Source: Epiperipatus broadwayi (taxonomy: Eukaryota; Onychophora; Udeonychophora; Euonychophora; Peripatidae). Taken from it: a stretch of DNA of 64,000 nt. Numbering within the stretch: position 1 is the first letter of the stretch; each line of letters starts with the position of its first letter. Made by a program: the position numbers and the translations under genes. Of the stretch, positions 1 to 9,942 are shown piece by piece. Where the stretch lies: positions 8,940,036 through 9,004,035 of the forward strand of contig JAQFVV010006231.1 in assembly GCA_028023455.1 (NCBI GenBank), written 5' to 3'. The notes beneath the pieces were generated by a model. It was not told the DNA's origin. It saw nothing but the letters and a program-made list of their open reading frames with translations, and did no database searches.

Positions 1-329
1 AATTAAAATTAATCGAAAGTTTCGATTACCCAGCCGTCTTTTTCAGAGCTTCTCATTATTCAGCACTCAGAAAAATTGCTGGGCAATCACTACTGTCGAT
101 TAATATTAATTTAATAAAATAAGCATTGAAAAAGTCAGAAGGTGGATTTGTTTGATTTTTTATAATTTTATCAATGCATAAAGATAAGTGGATAATATAC
201 TTCGTGAAGATAAATAGTTATCAGAGACTCATTGTGGTTTTAGATAACCAAGAAGCATTATAAATATGGTTTTTATTATCATACAAATGCAAGAAAAATG
301 TCAGAAACATGGGAGCAATTTTTATATAT

Positions 330-1078
330 ATCTTTTATTGATATGATCAAGGCATTTTATTCAGTTAATAAGACAGGTAGGTCTTTGGCATTGTTTGGAA
401 TGAGGGGAAGCGTTATCACTACAAATGGAAAATCTGGCATTTGAAATAAGTATTGTTAAAAAATGATGTGTACTTGCTCCAACATTGTTTTTAATTTTTG
501 TGACAATTGTTTTTGGAATTGTTTGTAAGCAATTTAATCAAATAGGGATTAAGAGTTGATACAGATTTGATGGTGGAATTCTTAATTTGAATCAATTAAA
601 AGTGAAAACAGAATTTCTTGAATTCTGAATTTACAGCATGCTGATGATTGTGCAATTTTTGCCACTTCAAAAGATGAATTACTGAATGTTTTGAATGCAA
701 CATATAAAGTCTTTGATTTATTAACCATCCAGTGACTGAAGAAAAATCCTTAGCAACTTTTTTAGTTTGGATGGTTATCAACTTGAGAATGTAAGTTTAA
801 TTAAATACCTGGTTAGTTTTATAAGTAAAAAGATGGACTTAAATATTGAGGTACAACACAGACTCCAATGTGCTTCTGTTATTTTTAACAAGTTAAAAGA
901 GTAGTTTATCATAGGGAAATAAGTACTGCGACTAGGTTATTTCTATATTTTATGTAATTTATTGTAAGGAAGTGAAACTTGGGACTAAAATTTTAAAAAT
1001 TGCAAGACCCTAAAACCTTATCAACAAGGTCTTCAGCTTTTTGGATATATTCTATTGAATCTATTCTAAAATCATTTC
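330..1078 (+). pseudogene. decayed LINE reverse transcriptase, 5' part
   Basis: Plus-strand remnant of a non-LTR retrotransposon. Across several frames and stops it shows IDMIKAFYSVNKTG (pre-catalytic RT helix), then QHADDCAIFATSKDELLNVL, the FADD catalytic block and following helix of RT, and finally IESILKSF at the right edge. It is cut at 1078 by the TIR element at 1079-2661. The matching downstream part resumes at 3656, where HWIGHIVFMG follows; in this LINE class an IES(I/L)L-type peptide normally leads into a RWxGHxxRM-type peptide. Clade is uncertain. Confidence 0.65.
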
Positions 1079-2661
1079 GGTACTAATCGGTAGGCCAGGC
1101 CAGCCGCTTGGTGGTGTTGTTTCTCTGCTAAAAACAAACAATTATATCGATCCAGGGCCGACTATTTTTAAAATATTTTTACAGTTTTTCTGACTTTTAT
1201 TAAAATATTTTTATATTTTCTCCGCCTTTTTTAAAAATATTTTTACATTTTCTCTGCCTTTTTAAAAAATATTTTGATATTTGATACGACTTTTTTAGTA
1301 ATATTTTGACATTCTTGTAAATAATTTACGATACAAGATTTTATTCAGATATTTGGACATTTTCTTTTCAAAAATGGCAAAATAGACATTGCATAATATA
1401 AATAAAACCAAAAAAAAAAAAAATCACTGTATAGTCACCGTATTTTAAAAACCAAAAGGAAAACGAAAGTTGAAAAAATCAAAAGTTTTGATCTTATTTT
1501 AATTTTTTGGAGGGAGATGAGGAGAACTACTTTGTCGTCACTGAGACAAAAGTTATTTTTGATTTGTTTTTATTTTTAAAAAAAGGTAATAAAAATTGGT
1601 TTTAAAAAGGAAAGTTTTAGTATATCAGTGGTATACAAATAAAGGCAAAACAAAAATAGTCTTTATTTTTAAAAAAAGGTAATAAAAATTGGTTTTAAAA
1701 AGGAAAGTTTTAGTATATCAGTGGTATACAAATAAAGGCAAAACAAAAATAGTCTTATAGCCCCCCCCCCAAAAAAAAAATTTGTCGTGTTTTTTAACTA
1801 AAAAAAAAAAAACAGAAGTTGAAAAAGTCAAAAGTTTTGATCTTATTTAAATTTTTTGGAAGGAGATGGGAAGAAATACATTGTCGTCACTGAGACAAAA
1901 GTTATTTAGGGTTTGTTTTATTTTTTAAAAAAGGTAATAAAAATTGGTTTAAAGAGAAAAGTTTTAATATATCAGTGGTATATAAATAAAGGCAAAACAA
2001 AATAAATTGCCGTATAGCCCAAAAAAAGTCGCCGTATTTTTTTAAAAAAATGAAAACGAAAGTTGAAAAAGTCAAAAGTTTTGATGCTATTTTAATGGTT
2101 TTTTTTGGGTTGGGTGGGATGGGGTTGACAACTAATTTGTTGTCACAGATCAAACCAAGCTCTTATGATTTCCAAAACTACGTGCAATCTTAGACATTTT
2201 TATTTTTCTCTTAATTTACGTGACTTTTCGCGTGAGTTTTGGGAAAAGGTACTTGGCCATCATCTTGCAATTTTTTTCACCTTTCAAAATTTGTAGGGAA
2301 GCCCGGCGACAGTCTTACAATTATTACTATCAAATAATACATCAGTAGGGGGTAAGATCTTTAATTAAAATGCATATTACAATAGTTGTGGCCAGTTGAA
2401 TTCCCTACCCTCTCACATCATACGATAGTGATCTGTTAAGTGTGCGTATTTGCATAGTGTCGCGAAGCACATTAGCGGGCCATAATATTGGTGTGCAACC
2501 CGTATATGCCTGCAGCGGCTAGTAGGAACAGGACTGTTCTATAGGCGTAAGTTTCTCTGCAAAAGCACAGTAATATTGGGCCATGTAAACAGCATATTTT
2601 TTGTGTTTTTAGCAGAAAAACAATGCCACCAAGTGGCTAGCCTGGCCTACCAATTAGTACC
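1079..2661. mobile_element. TIR DNA element, copy 1 (GG-ended, no transposase)
   Basis: A ~1.58-kb element bounded by ~55-bp imperfect inverted repeats (GGTACTAATCGGTAGGCCAG at the left, its complement with few changes at the right). It splits a LINE, so its borders are independently defined. Subterminal DNA is GC-rich (around 2400-2600) and the interior is AT-rich tandem repeat. No transposase ORF is visible. Its TIR and subterminal sequence resemble, in inverted orientation, the element at 18321-19975. GG ends with an 8-bp duplication in copy 2 suggest a Merlin-like or similar superfamily; that assignment is inference. Its own target duplication is degraded (ATCATTTC / CATATTTC). Confidence 0.7.
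1469..2110. repeat. internal ~250-bp tandem repeats of TIR element
   Basis: Three copies of a block starting GTTGAAAAAGTCAAAAGTTTTG begin near 1469, 1818 and 2062. The first interval is longer because it contains an extra tandem copy of a 93-bp sub-unit (starts near 1585 and 1678, containing ATCAGTGGTATACAAATAAA). The two 93-bp units are nearly identical, so that duplication is recent. Confidence 0.8.
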
Positions 2662-2671
2662 CATATTTCCA

Positions 2672-3655
2672 TACACATTGCCACTCAGTGCAAGCCAGAG
2701 TAATTAATGGATGCCAGAAGGCTTGTGTATAAAATCCCCATCTAGTGCCTACTCATCCAATATCCCCAGACTAGTTTCTGGCTTGTGGCCTTCGTCAGTG
2801 AGGAGCCTTGGATCTGAGAGCACTGCACCTAGATCTTAAGATCTAATGCAACCCTCCAGCAGCCATCTTTTATCTCTATTTAAGTACAGAACTATTCAAA
2901 ACACCATAATATTTTCAATCCAAGCTCATTAGCTTATATAGTTATATAGATCTGAACTCAGTTCAGTATCCATACATTTTAGTGTCTTTGGTTTTTTAAT
3001 AACCATAGCCACCACTATTCTATTAGGCAGGATTGGTTTTAAGCCAATAAACATCACATGGTCATTATTTTTTATGCTTGCTCTTAACTGTTATTAAAAC
3101 AGGCAAAACATCCTTTGATTACTCTGGCTTGCACTGAGTGGCAGTACATATAGAGAGTTTTGCCTGTTTTAATAACAGTAAGAACAAGCATAAGAAATAG
3201 TGATCATGTGATGTTTATTGGCTTAAAACCAATCCTGCCTAATAGAATAGTGGTGGCTACGGTTATTAAAGAATCAAAGATACCAAAATACATGGGTACT
3301 GAACTGAGTTCATATGACTATATAAGCTAATGAGCTTGGATTGAAAATATTATAGTGTTTTCAATTTAAGTCTCATAGTTTTGTAGTTAAGTAGAGATGG
3401 CTGCTGGAAGGTTGCATTAGATTCTAAGATCTATGTGCAGTGCTCTCAGATCCAAGGCTCCTCACTGACGAAGACCACAAGCCAGAAATTAATCTGGGAA
3501 TATTGAATGAGTGGGCATCAGATGGGGATTTTATGTACAAGCCTTCTGGCATCCATTGATATTCGGCTTGCACTGTATAGAGATTTTTGACTGTTTTAAT
3601 AACAGTTAAGAGCAAGCATAAGAAATAGTGATCATGTGATGTTTATTGGCTTACT
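2672..3655. repeat. foldback array of ~430-bp units with 10-bp target repeats
   Basis: One ~440-bp unit (about 2680-3147) lies inverted relative to a second (3148-3571), followed by a truncated third (3572-3654) in the same orientation as the second. The left unit's ends are themselves inverted repeats (TGCCACTCAGTGCAAGCC at 2680 and its complement at about 3122-3145). The whole block is bordered by CATATTTCCA at 2662-2671 and 3656-3665, which looks like a target-site duplication. It sits in the LINE beside the TIR element. No coding capacity is seen. Confidence 0.7.
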
Positions 3656-3870
3656 CATATTTCCATTGGATTGGACATATAGTTTTCATGGGAAAGATAG
3701 GCCCTATCTACAATATGAGAATTATCTTGAAAACATTATGAAGTATAATGTCAGTTGTTTCAATTGGAAAGATATGGCAGAAAATAGAATACGTTGGACA
3801 GCTACAATTGGACTTGATGTTAGGTATTTTAGAAAGTTTTTTGCTGAAGAAATTAAAAGACAACATTGTA
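3656..3870 (+). pseudogene. decayed LINE C-terminus, 3' part
   Basis: Continuation of the LINE at 330-1078 after ~2.6 kb of nested insertions. One frame gives HWIGHIVFMG, and a second gives KDRPYLQYENYLENIMKYN followed by NWKDMAENRIRW. This corresponds to the RPxxRYxDxxKxDLKxxxI...W..LAxDRxxW tail found after the RT domain of many LINE ORF2 proteins. The frame change between the two peptides shows it is dead. Confidence 0.65.
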
Positions 3871-4677
3871 AAATATCTAGTAACGAACCAGTATGTTCTA
3901 TATGTGAATGTGTTTGTGTTTTACAATTGGTTTCTATAGTTATCACAAAATTCATTTATAAAGTTGTTTTCTCTCTCTTTTTTTTTTCCTTTTGGAGTTG
4001 GAATGGCCATACTTGTTTATAAATAGTTGCTTATTATTAATTAATTTTTTTTTTTTTTTATTTCAATCCACTTAATTTTGAAGTTATTGTTGTTTTAATG
4101 TGAATAAACTGTATTCAGTTTCGTTCATAAATTACTAATTTAAATATTTTGATAATTTTTAGTCATAAAACTTACAAAACATGTTTTTTTTTTAATTTGA
4201 AGAAATGAAGTAATTTTACTAGATCACAGAATTTAATACTTCTTACTAAAGACATTTTCTTGTATTTTGTAAATATTAGCAGTGCAAGAGAAAACAATTA
4301 CTTTTTTAAAAATAATTAATGAGTTTACTTGCTGGTACTTGGCTTATGTGATGCTAAAGACTTTTAGTTCAGTTACAAATAGAAGAAAAAATCTCATATG
4401 AAAATGTGTTCAATCTGTTTTATTTATTTATAAATTCATCTTTGTGAATTTATTATTTTATATAAGCAACAAATATAGAGAGAATTAATAATAAAAAGTA
4501 AAAGTAATAGCAAATTACCAGACCATTCTTTGAGTTTGATTGCCTCACTGATGAATTTATTTAAAAATTAAAACAAAACACACTGATAATCAGAATAATT
4601 TATTAAATTTTGTAATAACTAAACTATATGTGATGTTTATTGAGTTATCAATATGTGAATTATATTATTAAAAGTTT

Positions 4678-4702
4678 ACACACACACGCACACACACACA
4701 TA
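4678..4702. repeat. CA microsatellite
   Basis: An interrupted (CA)n run with one CG, about 25 bp. Confidence 0.9.
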
Positions 4703-4948
4703 TAGGGTAAATATCTTTATTATTTTGCAATGAAATGATGTAATGTTTTTGCATGAAAGAATCACTTAAGGACTAATGATGTAATAATAAGTAAAAATCA
4801 AATTAAGTATTTTATATTAGTTATTTAATACTTACATTTAAACCTTATTTTGCTGCTAGTGTTTACAACCTTCCTTTAATACATGACTTGTCTAACATGT
4901 AAAGCTCCTCTCAGATATTATATGTTAGGTATGTGTATATTTGAATAT

Positions 4949-5484
4949 TGCTGTGTCCACAGGGAGTTTTAACTCAGCTGTGGTAGCATAAGAAATAAAT
5001 ATAAAACTAGGTAAAGTTATAAAATATTAGTTTAATTATTAATACAATAGACATAAACAGGCCTGCATACACGTATAACTAAGGTTGATAACACATCCTT
5101 TAATTAGAATTTGCAATAAATATAAATATATAATTCAGCGTTTAGCAAAAAGCACATTATACGTAGTTATTAGTTTACTGAACTTAAAACTGTCTTATTC
5201 TTTCTCATATAGTCAACTTATGTAGAAATAGTAGTAAGAACTTCAGGAGTGATTCCCAATTTAGATTTTCTCTTTAGTAGGTTCTATAACTGTAACCATA
5301 TTTTCAGTTTGTTAAATAAAAAAACCGCTGTCTTATTAACCTTTTTAGAACAGACACGTAACTATATAAAAACAAACATTATTACCGCGCAGAATCCACT
5401 AGAAGCTCTTCAATCGACTTCTCGTTTAATTAATACAGTTAATTTACTTTAACTTTATTAAAGTATATATGTTTATACATTACA
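4949..5484 (-). repeat. 3' LTR (left copy)
   Basis: 536-bp LTR starting TGCTGTGTCCACAGGGAG and ending ATTACA on the plus strand, almost identical to 9408-9942. AATAT precedes it. Confidence 0.95.
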
Positions 5485-5500
5485 CATATCTCCCCCTACT
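5485..5500 (-). other. polypurine tract
   Basis: The minus strand reads AGTAGGGGGAGATATG immediately before the 3' LTR, the expected plus-strand primer for the element. Confidence 0.8.
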
Positions 5501-6659
5501 CTAGAAAATAATCATTAAATTTAGCTCGTTTCTTCCGGATTCTTTGACTTCGTGGAATACAGCTTTCGGGAATAGGATCAATCATTTTACTAGAGTCATC
5601 TGGGTCAGGTTCTGCATTGTCATCTTTTGGCATCATTTGATTTGCAGGTAATAAATTCTCTTGTGTTAAAGGAGGCAGATTATCTAGCTCTGCTCTAGGC
5701 AATAAGTCGTCCCATTGGGTTTCCTTTTTAACAGATTCTTTTTTGTCCATGTTAGTCATAGTAAATCTTTTTCTCAAATGATTAATATGATGTCTTATAA
5801 GTAATCCATTATCAAGTTTTATTAATCGTATAACTTCAGATATACTATTGGTAATAATCCCTGATATCCAAATCCTTTTTAAATGATCACGAATCCATAC
5901 ATTTTCGCCAATCATGAATCTTTGGGGAGTAGAACAATGGGATTCTATTGTTTTCTTTGTTTTTGGTAGTAATTTAGACATATGTGTCCGACATGTTCTA
6001 TTAAACAACAACTCTGCTGGTGATCTTCCATTAATCGCAATAGGCAAGAAATGTTGATAAAACATGATATCAACTAGTGCTTCATCCATGTTAAGTGCTT
6101 TACTTTTCTTCAAACTTGATTTCAAATTTTGAACTGCCTTTTCTGCTAGTCCATTTGAAGCTGGATGATAAGCTGGCGTTAGAATGTGACGAATACCTTT
6201 TTCTGCCAAATACAATTCAAAATCAGTAGACGTAAATGCAGTGCCATTATCAGACACTAATGTCTGTGGATAACCATGGGTTGCAAAAATCTCTTGTAAA
6301 GCTTTAATCGTACATCTAGTACTCGTACTCCTTACAATTCTATACTCGACCCATTTACTGTAAGAGTCTATTGCTACTAAAATTAAATATCCATTTACAG
6401 GTCCAGCAAAATCTATATGTATTCTTTCCCAAGGTGTTTTAGCTTCCACCCAGGATTTAAACATTTTACTCGGCAAATTTGCTCCAACCTGACAATCGTG
6501 ACACAATTTTACAGTTCTTTCAATATCTTGATCAATACGCGGCCACCAAACATAGAAACGTGCAAGAGCTTTCATGCGGACTATGCCTGGGTGACCAGCA
6601 TGCAACATTTTTAACACTTGTTGGCGTCCCTCTAGTGGTATAAATACACGATCATTCAT
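5496..6659 (-). CDS. integrase ORF of the gypsy element
   Basis: 387-aa ORF, really the 3' part of pol rather than a separate gene. It shows the HHCC zinc-binding region (His ~20 and ~23, CHDC ~53-56) and the DDE catalytic core: Asp in HIDFAGP (~83), Asp in VSDNGTAFT (~137) and Glu in HPASNGLAEKAVQ (~173). A C-terminal GPY/F-like basic domain follows (GENVWIRDHLKRIW...). The frame is open upstream of this ATG; separation from the RT ORF is caused by the stop near 6978 and the tandem duplication at 6783-6892. It ends at the PPT. Confidence 0.9.
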   Translation of the reverse strand: MNDRVFIPLEGRQQVLKMLHAGHPGIVRMKALARFYVWWPRIDQDIERTVKLCHDCQVGANLPSKMFKSWVEAKTPWERIHIDFAGPVNGYLILVAIDSYSKWVEYRIVRSTSTRCTIKALQEIFATHGYPQTLVSDNGTAFTSTDFELYLAEKGIRHILTPAYHPASNGLAEKAVQNLKSSLKKSKALNMDEALVDIMFYQHFLPIAINGRSPAELLFNRTCRTHMSKLLPKTKKTIESHCSTPQRFMIGENVWIRDHLKRIWISGIITNSISEVIRLIKLDNGLLIRHHINHLRKRFTMTNMDKKESVKKETQWDDLLPRAELDNLPPLTQENLLPANQMMPKDDNAEPDPDDSSKMIDPIPESCIPRSQRIRKKRAKFNDYFLE

Positions 6660-6782
6660 AACTATGCAATCATTACAAATAGATAGTGAATGACGTGCGT
6701 TCCAGATTGCTATAATTACATAGTTTGGCCGACTATTTGGCCATCCATTTCGTATCCAGATTTTTTAATTGTCGGCAACCAA

Positions 6783-6892
6783 GATCTTTTACAGTCCATT
6801 TAGAAATTTTTACATTATCTAGATTATCAGTTAATTTGATCTTTTACAGTCCATTTAGAAATTTTTACACTATCTAGATTATCAGTTAATTT
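6783..6892. repeat. 55-bp tandem duplication breaking pol
   Basis: 6783-6837 and 6838-6892 are the same 55 bp with one difference (TACATTATC vs TACACTATC). Because 55 is not a multiple of three, it shifts the pol frame between RNase H and integrase. Confidence 0.95.
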
Positions 6893-6979
6893 GATAATTT
6901 CCAATAAATTAACTTCAACAAATTTTCGTGGTATACTATCTCTAGCTGGCAAACGTGACAAAGCATCAGCATGTGCTAT

Positions 6980-9298
6980 CTACTTTCCGGGTTTGTAGCG
7001 TAGTTCATAGTCATAGGCAGCTAAAATGTTAATCCATCTGAGAAGCCTTTGACTAACTTGCTCTGGTATTTTTTTATTTTTTCCAAAAATTCCAAGCAAG
7101 GGACGATGATCTGTAAATAATTTAAAACTGCGACCATAAATATATTGATGGAACTTTTTGATCCCAAATATAATAGCCAAAGCCTCTTTGTCAAGCTGAC
7201 TGTAATTTTTTTCAGCTGAAGATAATGTTCTGGAAGCATATGCTATGGGTCTTTCTTGTCCAGCTATGAGATGTGAGATTACTGCCCCTACTCCATGATC
7301 TGAAGCATCTGTTGTAATCACTACTTCCTGATCACTACAATAATGCGCTAATAGGGTTTCGGATGTCAGTAGATCTTTTGCTTTTTCAAAAGCAACTCTA
7401 TGTTCATTCAACCATTTCCAGCGTTGTCCTTTTCTCAGTAAATCATACAGGGGAGTCAAAAAATGAGCTTTACCACATAGATAATTTTCAAAAAAATTCA
7501 ATAATCCGAGGAAAGCTTGTAAATCCTTAACATTTTTTGGTGTAGCAGCTTTTTTCACATCTCTTACTTTTTCTGGATTAGGATATTTTCCCTGTCTATT
7601 TATTATGTGACCCAGAAATTTAATTTCTGGAGTGGACCAGATACATTTTCCTGCATTTATGGTAGCACCAATTTGGTTTAGTTTTGCACAAACTGCCATT
7701 ACACGGTTTTCCAATTCTTCTTCAGATTGGGCAGAGATCAGTATATCATCTAGATATGGGATTACACCATCCATATTCTGAAACAGTCTATCCATTTTAG
7801 CTTGGAAAATATTAGGTGCTATAGTAATCCCAAAAGGTAGCCTATTACACTTAAACAGTCCTACATGAGTAGTGAGTGTTAACAGATTTGCAGTTTTTTC
7901 AGTAACCGGAATTTGATGGAAAGCAGATTTGAGATCTATTTTTGCAAAGAATGAGGCCTTTTGTAATGATGCTAATATCTCAGGCACACTTGGTACTGGA
8001 TAAGCACTTTTATTAGTGTACTTGTTAACAGTAATTCGGTAATCTCCGCAAAAACGAATCGTTCCATCTGGTTTTACAATTACTACTACAGGAGTAGCCC
8101 ATATTTTGTTGAATAGCTGTGGGAACTTATTTCGAACCTCAGTCTCTAATTTAAATTTTTTAATGATCTTTATACAAATGCCTAAAGGATGAAACCAATT
8201 TCTACCCAGTAAAGGGCTAATGTCTCTTTTAACAATGTATAATGGCAAAACTTTCTGTTTCTGATTTAATTTTACCGGAACACAAACCTTTCCACATAGT
8301 TGTATCTTATTACCATTTACATCTGTAGCTATAACATTTGTTTTACACAATTTTAACTTCTGCTGAGCTCTAGCATTTATTTGGTTCCAATCTTTCAAAG
8401 ATAATACGGACAATCCGGCACCACTGTCCACTTCCATGGTGACTTTGCTTTCACAAATGGATACTGCTAGTGTAATTTGATTATCTGCAGTGTTCTTCAA
8501 AGAGTTAATTGTGGATTTCTTAACAGCTGCCTTCTGTCCAGATTTAAAGTCTGGGCGTTGATTTTCTTTACTACCCTTTTTGCATATACGGGCCAGATGT
8601 CCTTTTCCACCACAGATGCGACAATTTTTCTTCTTATATCTGCAGACCTTCTTAGTATGTCCAGAAATTCCACAACAGTAGCAAATCAGTTCATTTGGTG
8701 TAGTCCTGATCGTAACTTTTTCTATATTAGCTTTAAAAACGCTGGTGGTAGGATTTATTTCTTTACCGATTGTCTGAAATTCTGATGCATTAGCTATTAT
8801 CAGCTCATGTGCCACACATTTCTTCACAGCTGTCCTAAATGTGATATCACCTTCACTTAATAGCATTTTCCTCAAATGGTGATCTGTCATACCATATAGA
8901 AATTGATCTAACAGTGTGTCGTCCAAATCAATAAATTCACAATTCCTAGCACATCCACACAAGGCCAGATTGTATTCCTGACATGTCTCCCGAGGTAACT
9001 GCTTTCTCATTCGGAATCTTAAGCGAGCTATCCTCTTCGTGACTGCTGGCTGGAAATATGTAGTTAGTTTTCCTACTAATTCACTATATGGCACATCTTC
9101 AGAAATCTTCGTATCACATAGTTGTTTGGCAATTTGCACAACGTCAGTTCCAGCATAAAATAATAAAGTTGAGACTTTCAACTTCTCATCTTCTACCTTA
9201 CTAAGACACATAAAGTGGTCCAATTGCTCTACATATAAATTCCATCCTGAAGTATTACTCACATCAAACTCTCGTAAGTTTTGTGTTGGAATGGCCAT
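6980..9298 (-). CDS. gag-protease-RT-RNase H ORF of the gypsy element
   Basis: 772-aa ORF from an ATG at 9298 close to the PBS. Residues ~1-200 are a gag-like capsid region; two CCHC zinc knuckles lie at ~206-219 (CYCCGISGHTKKVC) and ~226-239; the aspartic protease motif DSGA is at ~291; reverse transcriptase spans ~402-570 with YLDD at ~515; RNase H starts near TTDAS (~662) and ends ...ELRYKPGK. Between protease and RT the usual connecting and N-terminal RT segment is much shorter than normal (NKFPQLFN runs straight into ATPVVV), suggesting an in-frame internal deletion of roughly 60-100 residues. A TAG stop after KPGK truncates the frame just before the ADALSRL-type end of RNase H. Gag and pol share one frame, as in related animal elements. 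Confidence 0.9.
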   Translation of the reverse strand: MAIPTQNLREFDVSNTSGWNLYVEQLDHFMCLSKVEDEKLKVSTLLFYAGTDVVQIAKQLCDTKISEDVPYSELVGKLTTYFQPAVTKRIARLRFRMRKQLPRETCQEYNLALCGCARNCEFIDLDDTLLDQFLYGMTDHHLRKMLLSEGDITFRTAVKKCVAHELIIANASEFQTIGKEINPTTSVFKANIEKVTIRTTPNELICYCCGISGHTKKVCRYKKKNCRICGGKGHLARICKKGSKENQRPDFKSGQKAAVKKSTINSLKNTADNQITLAVSICESKVTMEVDSGAGLSVLSLKDWNQINARAQQKLKLCKTNVIATDVNGNKIQLCGKVCVPVKLNQKQKVLPLYIVKRDISPLLGRNWFHPLGICIKIIKKFKLETEVRNKFPQLFNKIWATPVVVIVKPDGTIRFCGDYRITVNKYTNKSAYPVPSVPEILASLQKASFFAKIDLKSAFHQIPVTEKTANLLTLTTHVGLFKCNRLPFGITIAPNIFQAKMDRLFQNMDGVIPYLDDILISAQSEEELENRVMAVCAKLNQIGATINAGKCIWSTPEIKFLGHIINRQGKYPNPEKVRDVKKAATPKNVKDLQAFLGLLNFFENYLCGKAHFLTPLYDLLRKGQRWKWLNEHRVAFEKAKDLLTSETLLAHYCSDQEVVITTDASDHGVGAVISHLIAGQERPIAYASRTLSSAEKNYSQLDKEALAIIFGIKKFHQYIYGRSFKLFTDHRPLLGIFGKNKKIPEQVSQRLLRWINILAAYDYELRYKPGK

Positions 9299-9387
9299 GT
9301 TTCTTGATTATGTCTACCAGTATTAAATTTCCACTAATACAATTTAGATTACAATCCTGGAATTTGTATCCTATCCTAAATATGAGG

Positions 9388-9405
9388 ATCCTGTCGACTG
9401 CGCCA
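9388..9405 (-). other. primer-binding site
   Basis: On the minus strand, TGGCGCAGTCGACAGGAT starts 2 nt inside the 5' LTR. The leading TGG pairs with a tRNA CCA end, and the sequence resembles PBSs of insect gypsy-group elements. I do not assign the tRNA. Confidence 0.75.
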
Positions 9406-9407
9406 TC

Positions 9408-9942
9408 TGCTGTGTCCACAGGGAGTTTTAACTCAGCTGTGGTAGCATAAGAAATAAATATAAAACTAGGTAAAGTTATAAAATATTAGTTTAATTATTA
9501 ATACAATAGACATAAACAGGCCTGCATACACGTATAACTAAGGTTGATAACACATCCTTTAATTAGAATTTGCAATGAATATAAATATATAATTCAGCGT
9601 TTAGCAAAAAGCACATTATACGTAGTTATTAGTTTACTGAACTTAGAACTGTCTTATTCTTTCTCATATAGTCAACTTACGTAGAAATAGTAGTAAGAAC
9701 TTCAGGAGTGATGCCCAATTTAGATTTTCTCTTTAGTAGGTTCTATAACTGTAACCATATTTTCAGTTTGTTAAATAAAAAACCGCTGTCTTATTAACCT
9801 TTTTAGAACAGACGCGTAACTATATAAAAACAAACATTATTACCGCGCAGAATCCACTAGAAGCTCTTCAATCGACTTCTCGTTTAATTAATACATTTAA
9901 TTTACTTTAACTTTATTAAAGTATATATGTTTATATATTACA
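9408..9942 (-). repeat. 5' LTR (right copy)
   Basis: 535-bp LTR matching 4949-5484, followed by the second AATAT duplication. Minus-strand transcription of the element would start within it, running opposite to CKAP5. Confidence 0.95.

Larger units (their letters stand above)
4949..9942 (-). mobile_element. Ty3/gypsy-type LTR retrotransposon, antisense to CKAP5
   Basis: A 4994-bp full-length element with two ~535-bp LTRs (TG...CA ends), a 5-bp target duplication AATAT at 4944-4948 and 9943-9947, a primer-binding site, a polypurine tract, and gag-protease-RT-RNase H-integrase order, all on the minus strand. By eye the LTRs differ at about eight positions (~1.5%), so the insertion is young relative to its surroundings. 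The coding region is broken (stop at the end of RNase H, 55-bp frameshifting duplication, apparent deletion before RT), so this copy is probably not autonomous. Domain order (RT and RNase H before integrase) places it in Ty3/gypsy (Metaviridae-like); no envelope-like ORF is present. Confidence 0.95.

Noticed and set aside
3636-4022. A 128-codon plus-strand ORF as a host gene
   Set aside because: Its middle matches the C-terminal tail of LINE ORF2, its start lies in the foldback array, and its end is low-complexity. It is a LINE remnant read through by chance.
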